This document shows positions 25,571-31,660 of a stretch of DNA of 32,163 nt, piece by piece. The notes below the pieces were generated by a model. That model worked only from the letters and a program-made list of their open reading frames with translations. It ran no database searches and was not told the DNA's origin. The DNA comes from Bacillota bacterium (lineage in GTDB: Bacteria; Bacillota; Clostridia; SK-Y3). Position 1 is the first letter of the stretch. Every line of letters begins with the position of its first letter. The DNA is taken from the NCBI GenBank assembly GCA_022360955.1, contig JAKSBV010000249.1:1-32163 (forward strand), in the 5' to 3' direction. The position numbers and the translations under genes were made by a program.

Positions 25571-25589
25571 GCCTTCGCGTTGCGAAGGC
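25571..25589. terminator. hairpin between array protein 6 and a convergent gene
   Basis: GCCTTCGC (25571-25578) pairs with GCGAAGGC (25582-25589). Read leftwards it is followed by CCTTTTCC, so it could stop transcription from the minus-strand glycosyltransferase as well as from the array. Confidence 0.55.
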
Positions 25590-25600
25590 TGCAAAATCCG

Positions 25601-26734
25601 CTAACAAAAGGGATTCATTTCCTTAATGGCAGGGATTAAGTCTTGAAACGTATTTTTAGCAGCACCGGTTAATAAATGTACAGCCCTTGCAAGTACATCT
25701 GCTCCGTTGACAGGCACTTGAGAGTAGCCTTCACGGTAGAGGCTGCCCATAGAGATGCAGCTCTCGATACAGCCCTTTAGATGGTGTGCATTGATTTTTT
25801 CCACTACAGGCAGGCGACCGGATAATAAATCATCCAACAGCCGTATTTTCAGATCTCTTTCTGCAAAGTCTCCGGGCAGAAAAAGCAAGGGCTTTTTTGT
25901 GACGATACAATCCTGCAGTATGCCCATGCCGGGCTTGGATACTACCAGTTCGCTGGCATTTACCAGATCTATCCCGTTGTAAAATAACGGTGCCTTGATA
26001 ATGCCGGGGCGAAAGGGGAAGGGGTTATTCTCCAGGCCGCTTGAGATTACGATTGGATAGGGTGCTTTAAGCTCATTAACGGCTTGATAAAAGGCATTTA
26101 ATTGGGCATAGATATTTTCCGATACCGCGGCACCGGCGTGAATTAAAATGAACGGATCATCGGGTTTTAAGCCCAAAAGCCTGTTGACGGCTGCCTTATC
26201 TTTTCTGACCTGTCTGGCTACGATGGGAATGGGGATGTAGGTACAGGGAATACTTGGACTGTATTGGGGCTGCTTGAGGTTGATATGGAAAAAGATGTCG
26301 TGGTGTGAGGCCGTCTTGCGGACAAGGTTTTTAAAGGCGGCTATTCTTGCGGAATCATGCCCGGTAATATTAATGTCCCCGTGATAGAGGCAGCAGGTGA
26401 TTAAGCTGCCGGGAAACAGTTTTTTCATTTTGTTGATGTTGGTAATAAAGTCATTTAAAAGGACAGAAGTGGTGCCAAGTTTTTTGACTATTTTTTGATC
26501 CTTTATTTTGAGATTTTTTTTAATTTTTCCCGTTTTTCTGTTGATGTATGCCTTGCAATCATGCAAGTTATATACGCTGCCATTGTATTGAGAGATATTT
26601 GCTTGCATAAATTGCCGCATGCTGCCTTTTACCAAGCAGGCAACGGGTACATGGCCGTATTTTCTTATATTTTCTGCCGTGGCTATGAACCTTACGGCGT
26701 GACCGAATCCGGCGTTTAATATCCCGGTTATCAT
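25601..26734 (-). CDS. GT-B glycosyltransferase (MurG/GT28-like)
   Basis: A 377-residue GT-B-type glycosyltransferase. ILNAGFGHAVRFIATAENI at the N-terminus is the GxGH nucleotide-sugar transferase motif. The C-terminal half has PFILIHAGAAVSENIYAQL, then VVSKPGMGILQDCIVTKKPLLFLPG and EINAHH, the usual donor-binding region of GT28-like enzymes (the acceptor-donor E is in DFAERDL). No signal peptide. GGGAGGG precedes the ATG. It is inserted on the opposite strand in the Cys-rich array and has its own sigma-K-like promoter, back to back with that of array protein 7. It probably glycosylates a product of the array or a sporulation glycan; the substrate is unknown. Confidence 0.75.
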   Translation of the reverse strand: MITGILNAGFGHAVRFIATAENIRKYGHVPVACLVKGSMRQFMQANISQYNGSVYNLHDCKAYINRKTGKIKKNLKIKDQKIVKKLGTTSVLLNDFITNINKMKKLFPGSLITCCLYHGDINITGHDSARIAAFKNLVRKTASHHDIFFHINLKQPQYSPSIPCTYIPIPIVARQVRKDKAAVNRLLGLKPDDPFILIHAGAAVSENIYAQLNAFYQAVNELKAPYPIVISSGLENNPFPFRPGIIKAPLFYNGIDLVNASELVVSKPGMGILQDCIVTKKPLLFLPGDFAERDLKIRLLDDLLSGRLPVVEKINAHHLKGCIESCISMGSLYREGYSQVPVNGADVLARAVHLLTGAAKNTFQDLIPAIKEMNPFC

Positions 26735-26805
26735 AAGAGCCCTCCCATTCTATCAGGTTTTCTCAAATGTGGTTTTGTGACGTGAGTGCCAAGTGCTCAA
26801 CCCTA

Positions 26806-26833
26806 TATTATATGAAGGCAGGCCGTGTAAAGT
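26806..26833 (-). promoter_or_regulatory. sigma-K-like promoter of the GT-B gene
   Basis: Minus strand: AC at 26833-26832, exactly 17 bases, then CATATAATA (26814-26806). It is a full match to AC-N17-CATANNNTA, about 72 bases upstream of the ATG. Confidence 0.6.
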
Positions 26834-26932
26834 GACTTTTATTTTCACACTTTCAAAATGACAATAGGCTATTGTGAGCCGGATGTATCAAAGCATAGAA
26901 AAAAACGTTCATAATATTATGTAAACAAAGGA

Positions 26933-26960
26933 ACCGAATGCATGGATATGTCATATTATA
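26933..26960 (+). promoter_or_regulatory. sigma-K-like promoter, Cys-rich gene at 27009
   Basis: AC (26933-26934) in GAACCGAATGCAT, exactly 17 bases, then CATATTATA (26952-26960): a full match. It is divergent from the GT-B promoter about 100 bases away. Confidence 0.65.
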
Positions 26961-27008
26961 ATAATGTAGAAGTCATAAATATTTTCTCTGTGAAAGGAGG
27001 TACTTTTA

Positions 27009-28127
27009 ATGAAGGATAAGGATTATGAAGAAAATTATGGTGAAAAGACTGTAGAGGACCTTGTTAAAGACAATGCCGGAATTTGTGTAGAATCAAAAGA
27101 GTGTGCGCCTGCCGCACCGGTTTGTGCAGATTGCGTGCCGCCGAAATCTCCGTGTCCGCAAGGAGGTATTTTCAATTGCTGCACGGGCGCCGGTCTGGGC
27201 CCGGCTTTCGTACAGCAGCCCGATGTGCTGCTCCAGACACCGGTATCGCTGGTGTGTGCGACACTGGACACAAGTTGCTTGTGCAAGCCTATGGTCAAAG
27301 TTGAATATAGCAGTATCGTTAAAACGGCTTCGATTAATACAGTTACGCCGGAAGAAATCTCGCTGACCTTTCAGTTAAAGAAAACTTGTGACAACGGACA
27401 GGTGATTGTATGCGACACACGGACACTGACGAGAGATGGGGGCTTTTTGTCAAATAATGATTCTTTTGTATTTACGTTCTGTGACTGCAATCCCTGCGCT
27501 GGCTGCTGCACCTATTCCGTTGAATTGCTTTCTTTTGTCCTGGATGAAGGCTTTGTAGGGTTGATAAGCGTTGTTGCACCCACGATTAGATTAACGGCAA
27601 CAGATATCTGCGGCGTTCAAGAGGCAGATGGCGAAACAAAGTGTCCCTGTCTCCAGGACGTTCTTTTCAACTGCTGTACGGGAACAGGCATACCAAACAC
27701 AAGCGTATGCCCGTCTACCCCTCGCTCGTTAGTATGTGCGACGATTGATACCACACGCTTGTGCAAGCCGCTGGTGGAAGTGAATTTCAGCGCTGTTATT
27801 GATGCTGCCGTTCCTGCGGGAGACCTCTTGACACTCACCTTCCAAGTGAAAAAATCCTGCGATAACGGTCAGGAGATCGACTGCGGCAGTTGGACGTTCA
27901 CACGCCTCACAGCCGGACTTATCGGAACCGACCAAGTCAATACAAGTGATTCCTTTAGATTCACGTTCTGTGACTGCAACCCGTGTCCTGCTTGCTGCAC
28001 CTATTCCGTTGAACTGGCATCTTGCGCCGGTGGGAGTATTGTAGGCATCCCGTTTACGGGAAGCTTTGGCATTAACGCACCGACCGTGAGTATAATGGCC
28101 TTCGATATTTGCCCTCAGGATTTTTAA
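27009..28127 (+). CDS. Cys-rich array protein 7 (two domains, second header shortened)
   Basis: 372 residues with about 34 cysteines. It has a longer N-terminus (MKDKDYEENYGEKTVEDLVKD) than its siblings and a changed header, ECAPAAPVCADC. Domain 1 is type 1 with FCDCNPCAGCCTYSVEL. Domain 2 is type 2 but its header is shortened: CGVQEADGETKCPCLQDVLF replaces the CPPAAPVCADC...CPQG block, and TTCLCKP has become TTRLCKP. It ends FDICPQDF, two residues longer than the usual CPQ. AAAGGAGG precedes the ATG. It is otherwise the same architecture as proteins 5, 6 and 8. Confidence 0.8.
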   Translation: MKDKDYEENYGEKTVEDLVKDNAGICVESKECAPAAPVCADCVPPKSPCPQGGIFNCCTGAGLGPAFVQQPDVLLQTPVSLVCATLDTSCLCKPMVKVEYSSIVKTASINTVTPEEISLTFQLKKTCDNGQVIVCDTRTLTRDGGFLSNNDSFVFTFCDCNPCAGCCTYSVELLSFVLDEGFVGLISVVAPTIRLTATDICGVQEADGETKCPCLQDVLFNCCTGTGIPNTSVCPSTPRSLVCATIDTTRLCKPLVEVNFSAVIDAAVPAGDLLTLTFQVKKSCDNGQEIDCGSWTFTRLTAGLIGTDQVNTSDSFRFTFCDCNPCPACCTYSVELASCAGGSIVGIPFTGSFGINAPTVSIMAFDICPQDF

Positions 28128-28174
28128 CAAGCGGTGAAGCATAAGCTATATGGGTATTGTCATATGGTTAACGG

Positions 28175-28203
28175 AAAAGCCTTCGATTTTTGAAGGCTTT
28201 TTT
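28175..28203 (+). terminator. rho-independent terminator after array protein 7
   Basis: AAAAGCCTTC (28175-28184) pairs with GAAGGCTTTT (28192-28201) around GATTTTT, followed by TT. The terminator after array protein 8 is nearly identical, including the TTAAC upstream. Confidence 0.85.
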
Positions 28204-28277
28204 GCCAGACCAATCCATTGTATTTGAGTTGGAATGAATCAAGACAATACGTATTCCAGGGTGTATAAATTCCGGCT

Positions 28278-28313
28278 GAAGAAAATGATTCCAGCAACTG
28301 ATATTCCAAGGCT
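28278..28313 (-). repeat. dispersed short repeat, copy c (inverted)
   Basis: The reverse complement reads AGCCTTGGAATATCAGTTGC followed by TGGAATCATTTTCTTC, nearly identical to 7354-7389. The 28204-28494 stretch otherwise shows no gene. Confidence 0.6.
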
Positions 28314-28494
28314 GAAAAATAGTTGAAGGTTAAGTGCTGAGAGATGAGGGTTGAGAATGAACCGCCCATTGTTTATCCCTCCTTGCTGCGGATTACTTTA
28401 TGCTCCTGTTTGGTTATATTCCGACTTCCGCCCTCTGCCCTCCGACCTCCGGCACATAGATTTCTTCAACTGCATTAAATGTGCCCGCTAGGGA

Positions 28495-28522
28495 ACATAC
28501 CGGCGGGTTATTTCATATTATG
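28495..28522 (+). promoter_or_regulatory. sigma-K-like box upstream of a remnant and gene 28765
   Basis: AC (28495-28496), 17 bases, then CATATTATG (28514-28522), one base from CATANNNTA. It precedes the remnant 5' end at 28629. Confidence 0.5.
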
Positions 28523-28615
28523 TAATATAATCGGCCTATGAAGTCCGGATTAGAAAAAATATTACGCCGTCAAAAGTCAGTACCCAATGGATGCAGATAT
28601 AGAATAGCAATGAAA

Positions 28616-28696
28616 GGAGATTTTGCGAATGTGCAGAATGCTTCATAGGTGTGACAGGAAGGATGATGGGGAAATGTAGTCCCCACCTGCTTGCAA
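28616..28696 (+). pseudogene. remnant 5' end of a Cys-rich array gene
   Basis: AAAGGAGATTTTGCGAATG, a normal array-type ribosome binding site and ATG (28627-28629), is followed by codons giving MCRMLHRCDRKDDGEM and then a stop. The nucleotide sequence aligns with the start of array protein 2 (GACAGGAA, and CCCC-CCTGCT at the place of the CPP codons). After about 65 bases the homology ends and the leader of the next gene begins. It is read as a truncated, decayed copy. Confidence 0.45.
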
Positions 28697-28699
28697 AAA

Positions 28700-28727
28700 A
28701 CCGAATATTTATTTGCTGAATATAGGA
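28700..28727 (+). promoter_or_regulatory. damaged sigma-K-like box of gene 28765 (-10 lost)
   Basis: AACCGAATATTTATTTGCTG aligns with the promoter of the gene at 31661, but where that gene has CATATTATAAA before AATATAGGATT, these 11 bases are missing. The AC (28700-28701) remains and the -10 position now reads AATATAGGA. Confidence 0.45.
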
Positions 28728-28764
28728 TTTGCAACGATTATCCATATGAAAGGAGAAGTTATAA

Positions 28765-29841
28765 ATGGTAAGAAAAAATGATCAAAAAGCTTATGAAAAA
28801 TCGGTAAAATGCCCGCCTGCCGCCCCTGCTTGTGCAGACTGCGGGCCGCCCAAGCATCCGTGCCCGCAGGACATGATTCTCAATTGCTGTACGGGAACCG
28901 GACTGGGTCAGGTTTTTATACCGGAGCCCGGCCCGTTTCAGCAGACGCCGGCACCGCTGGTGTGTGCTGAGATAGATACGACTTGTTTGTGCAACCCTAT
29001 GGTCAAAGTCAGATTTGACTGTATTCCCTCCGTTTCACTCGGCAGTGGGCAAATATCACTTGTTTTTTTGCTGAAAAAGTCTTGTGATAACGGACAGGAA
29101 ATTGAATGCGGTACATGGACGTATAGGAGAAGTTTTGCTTTAGCCTTTGGAAATGACTCTTTCGGATTTACGTTCTGTGATTGCAATCCATGTCCCGGAT
29201 GCTGCACGTATTTCGTTGAATTGCTTCTTTTGGATGAACAGGGCGGCGATATAATCGGTGTTATTGCCCCTACGCTTAAGGTGGAAGCAGTGGATACCTG
29301 CGGTATTAAGGATGCAGCTTGTCTTTCCGGTGCCCCGGCTTATGCAGATTGCAAGCCCAAGCATCCGTGCCCGCAAGGTGCTGTTTTCAATTGCTGTACG
29401 GGAACAGGCATACCAACCACAAGTGTATGTCCTTCTACACCGCGTTCGTTAGTGTGCGTATCCCTTGATACCACCTGCCTGTGCAAACCGCTGGTCGAAT
29501 TGGATTTCAGTGCTGTTATTGCTGCTGATGTTCCGCAGGGAGACCTCTTGACACTCACCTTCCAGGTGAAAAAATCCTGTGACAATGGCCGGGAGATGGG
29601 ATGCGGGACTTGGACATTTACACGAGCTGCAGTCGGAGCCATTGTGACTGAACGAGTTGCAACAAGCGATTCCTTTAGATTTACGTTTTGCGACTGCAAT
29701 CCTTGCCCTGGCTGCTGCACGTATGCTGTTGAATTGCTGTCTTGTATAGCTGTTGATCTTGATTTGACTCCGTTTGAGGGGAACTTTAGCATTAACGCAC
29801 CAACAGCTGCTGTGTGGGCGGTCGACACTTGTCCTCAGTAA
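28765..29841 (+). CDS. Cys-rich array protein 8 (type-1 plus type-2 domain)
   Basis: 358 residues with about 36 cysteines. Domain 1: KCPPAAPACADCGPPKHPCPQD, LNCCTGTGLG, TPAPLVCAEIDTTCLCNP, SCDNGQEIECGTW, FCDCNPCPGCCTYFVEL. Domain 2: APAYADCKPKHPCPQG (the first header cysteine of CADC is Tyr), CCTGTGIPTTSVCPSTPRS, SCDNGREMGCGTW, FCDCNPCPGCCTYAVELLSC, ending VDTCPQ. The linker is short. AAAGGAGAA precedes the ATG. Its close promoter has lost the -10 box, so expression may depend on the box at 28495-28522. Confidence 0.8.
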   Translation: MVRKNDQKAYEKSVKCPPAAPACADCGPPKHPCPQDMILNCCTGTGLGQVFIPEPGPFQQTPAPLVCAEIDTTCLCNPMVKVRFDCIPSVSLGSGQISLVFLLKKSCDNGQEIECGTWTYRRSFALAFGNDSFGFTFCDCNPCPGCCTYFVELLLLDEQGGDIIGVIAPTLKVEAVDTCGIKDAACLSGAPAYADCKPKHPCPQGAVFNCCTGTGIPTTSVCPSTPRSLVCVSLDTTCLCKPLVELDFSAVIAADVPQGDLLTLTFQVKKSCDNGREMGCGTWTFTRAAVGAIVTERVATSDSFRFTFCDCNPCPGCCTYAVELLSCIAVDLDLTPFEGNFSINAPTAAVWAVDTCPQ

Positions 29842-29897
29842 TGTGGTCAATCGGTCGAGAAGAGTTATTTGTGTATATAGTGTCATATTGTTAACTG

Positions 29898-29923
29898 AAA
29901 AGCCTTCGATTTTTGAAGGCTTT
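29898..29923 (+). terminator. terminator after array protein 8
   Basis: AAAAGCCTTC pairs with GAAGGCTTT around GATTTTT, homologous to 28175-28203. The T run is short. Confidence 0.75.
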
Positions 29924-30031
29924 GTCCATGTCCATGTATATGCAATGATGTATCCGGTTACAAGACAGGATTGAGGATGCATGAACAAAATATACCGGAT
30001 TTAAATAGCCTGATTTGTTGAAAAGGTTATA

Positions 30032-30059
30032 ACACCTTATTTATGAACCGCATAGTATA
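30032..30059 (+). promoter_or_regulatory. sigma-K-like promoter of the amidase-holin pair
   Basis: AC (30032-30033), exactly 17 bases, then CATAGTATA (30051-30059): a full match to AC-N17-CATANNNTA. A MITE-like element lies between it and the amidase gene, giving a leader of about 270 bases. Confidence 0.55.
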
Positions 30060-30111
30060 TAAAAAGATAGAAGCGGCTATTTTTCTTTATTCGTCGTTTG
30101 CTTATAGACCG

Positions 30112-30320
30112 TATAGATATCCAACTTTAAAATCGAATTTATATTTACACAAAAAACGCAGAATCATCGTTGTTTTGAGTACTTTCCAATCAATAACTGT
30201 CCAAAAGGCGTTTCAAAAAAGTTGAATTTATAATTCTTGGACATAGCTAACATGAATAATGTATTTTTTAAAACGCCCTTTGTATAAATAGTATTTTAGG
30301 TTTAAAGTTGGTTATCTTTA
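30112..30320 (+). mobile_element. MITE-like element, copy 4, carrying a nested insertion
   Basis: The ends TATAGATATCCAACTTTAAA (30112-30131) and TTTAAAGTTGGTTATCTTTA (30301-30320) match copy 1 at 7210-7313, as do the adjoining bases up to AATCATCGTTG and from GTATAAATAG. Between them lie about 105 extra bases with their own inverted repeats: CAAAAGGCGTTTCAAAAAA (30202-30220) and the reverse complement of 30264-30282. The right end of the element lies just before the amidase ribosome binding site. Confidence 0.65.
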
Positions 30321-30338
30321 ACAAAAGGAGTTGAGAAA

Positions 30339-31016
30339 ATGAAAATAGTCATTGACCCGGGGCATGGCGGAAAGGACCCCGGGGCATTGGGCAGCTACAG
30401 CAGGGAAAAAGATATTAACTTAATACTTTCGTTAAAACTCAGAGATAAGCTGATTGCCGGAGGGATAAATGCCATTTGTACACGGGAGGATGACCGTTAT
30501 ATAGATCTGCAGACACGGTGTGATATTGCGAATAATGTTGAAGCGAATTATTTTATCAGTATCCACTGCAATGGGGCAAAGGACCCCCGGGCCGGCGGAA
30601 CGGAAACCTATTGCTATAGGAAAGCCTCTGAGGCCTATAGACTGGCGCAGGTGCTGCAAAATCAAATGGCTGCGTTTAACAAAAATATAAACAGGGGTGT
30701 GAAAACAGTTGGCTTCTATGTATTGCGCCATACCAGAATGCCTGCCGTACTCATTGAAGCAATGTTTATTACCAACCGGCAAGAAGAAGATAAATTAAAT
30801 AACGCCCAATGGCAGGAGGGCTTTACCGGTATACTAACGAGGGCTATCTACGAATATCTAGGATTTCCGGATGGCAAGGCAAGGCATTTTGCGCAGGATG
30901 CATATGAGGCATGGAAAGCAAAAGGCATTATTTTGGGAGAACATGATTTGGATGATCCGATTACCTGGGGGCAATATTTGATCACGCAGGAAAGGCTGAA
31001 GACCTTAGAGGAATGA
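30339..31016 (+). CDS. N-acetylmuramoyl-L-alanine amidase (Amidase_3), endolysin-like
   Basis: A 225-residue zinc amidase that cuts the bond between MurNAc and the stem peptide of peptidoglycan. Zinc ligands H9 (IDPGHGGKDPGA), E23 (SREKDINL) and H76 (ISIHCNGA), and catalytic E140 (VLIEAMFITN), are all present. The core ends near residue 180. The last 45 residues (FAQDAYEAWKAKGI ... DPITWGQYLI) resemble the short tails of clostridial phage endolysins. No signal peptide, so export would need the holin-type protein encoded 52 bases downstream. AAAGGAG precedes the ATG. The sigma-K-like box upstream and its place in the array suggest use in sporulation. Confidence 0.9.
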   Translation: MKIVIDPGHGGKDPGALGSYSREKDINLILSLKLRDKLIAGGINAICTREDDRYIDLQTRCDIANNVEANYFISIHCNGAKDPRAGGTETYCYRKASEAYRLAQVLQNQMAAFNKNINRGVKTVGFYVLRHTRMPAVLIEAMFITNRQEEDKLNNAQWQEGFTGILTRAIYEYLGFPDGKARHFAQDAYEAWKAKGIILGEHDLDDPITWGQYLITQERLKTLEE

Positions 31017-31068
31017 TGAGGCTATATCCGAATTCGGTTCCCAATCTCAACAAGGAAGGAGGGATAAG

Positions 31069-31389
31069 ATGCTTAACGGGATATTGCTGCAAAGCTTAAT
31101 GCTGATCATTCAGGCAGCTATACTTATTGTAGGCGTGTATATCGTACAATACATCAGACTAAGGCTTGCGAAAGAAAGATTTTATTTTGTCTATTCCTTA
31201 GCCAAAACGGTGGTTATATCGGTAGAACAAATGATAGGGCCCGGACGTGGTGCGGATAAAAAGCAGGAGGCATTGCAGGTTTTAAAGAATTTAACCAAAG
31301 GGAAATTGTCGGATGAACAGATGGATAGGGTTATTGAAGCAGCTGTGTATGAGATGAATGGGATGTTAAGGATAGACCGCAGCATTTAA
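31069..31389 (+). CDS. phage holin, LL-H family-like membrane protein
   Basis: A 106-residue protein with one N-terminal membrane helix (about 5-26, ILLQSLMLIIQAAILIVGVYIV). A charged helical region follows with VYSLAKTVVISVEQMIGPG, KKQEALQVLKNL and MDRVIEAAVYEMN. This order is that of LL-H-type phage holins (Phage_holin_6_1), which let cytoplasmic endolysins reach the wall. AAGGAGG precedes the ATG. It follows the amidase gene closely, forming a two-gene lysis cassette with no other phage genes around it. Family assignment is by recognition of the overall pattern and has not been checked by search. Confidence 0.7.
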   Translation: MLNGILLQSLMLIIQAAILIVGVYIVQYIRLRLAKERFYFVYSLAKTVVISVEQMIGPGRGADKKQEALQVLKNLTKGKLSDEQMDRVIEAAVYEMNGMLRIDRSI

Positions 31390-31416
31390 GAGTGATTTTC
31401 AATATATGACGGTTTA

Positions 31417-31451
31417 ACAGCGTAAATTGTCACCCGTACAATTTACGCTGT
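31417..31451 (+). terminator. hairpin after the holin-like gene
   Basis: A perfect 14-base-pair stem, ACAGCGTAAATTGT (31417-31430) with ACAATTTACGCTGT (31438-31451) and a seven-base loop. The following CGGTTTATA has only a short T run. Confidence 0.7.
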
Positions 31452-31504
31452 CGGTTTATATATAATGTATTGACGCGTTGTGCTATAGATAATAAACAGT
31501 AACG

Positions 31505-31542
31505 TTGGAAATATAATCGTACTCCAGCAACAGGTTATATTC
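31505..31542 (-). repeat. dispersed short repeat, copy d (inverted)
   Basis: The reverse complement matches 63-95 at the window start: GAATAT..., then TGGAGTACGATTATATTTC. It lies between the lysis pair and the next Cys-rich gene. Confidence 0.55.
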
Positions 31543-31584
31543 ATTATTTTACATCTTTAAAAGACTCGTTATGTCATCCAAAGA

Positions 31585-31612
31585 ACCGAATACCTGCTTG
31601 CTGCATATTATA
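31585..31612 (+). promoter_or_regulatory. sigma-K-like promoter, Cys-rich gene at 31661
   Basis: AC (31585-31586) in GAACCGAATAC, exactly 17 bases, then CATATTATA (31604-31612): a full match to AC-N17-CATANNNTA. Confidence 0.65.
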
Positions 31613-31660
31613 AAAATATAGGATTCTCAACCATTATTCCTATGAAAGGAGATTCTATAG

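Noticed and set aside
18937-29988. Many long open frames on the strand opposite the Cys-rich genes, up to 179 codons
   Set aside because: They mirror the repeated codons of the sense genes, lack ribosome binding sites and recur in each paralog, so they are frame shadows.
30339-31389. Prophage
   Set aside because: Only an amidase and a holin-like gene are present; no capsid, tail, integrase or attachment site is visible nearby.
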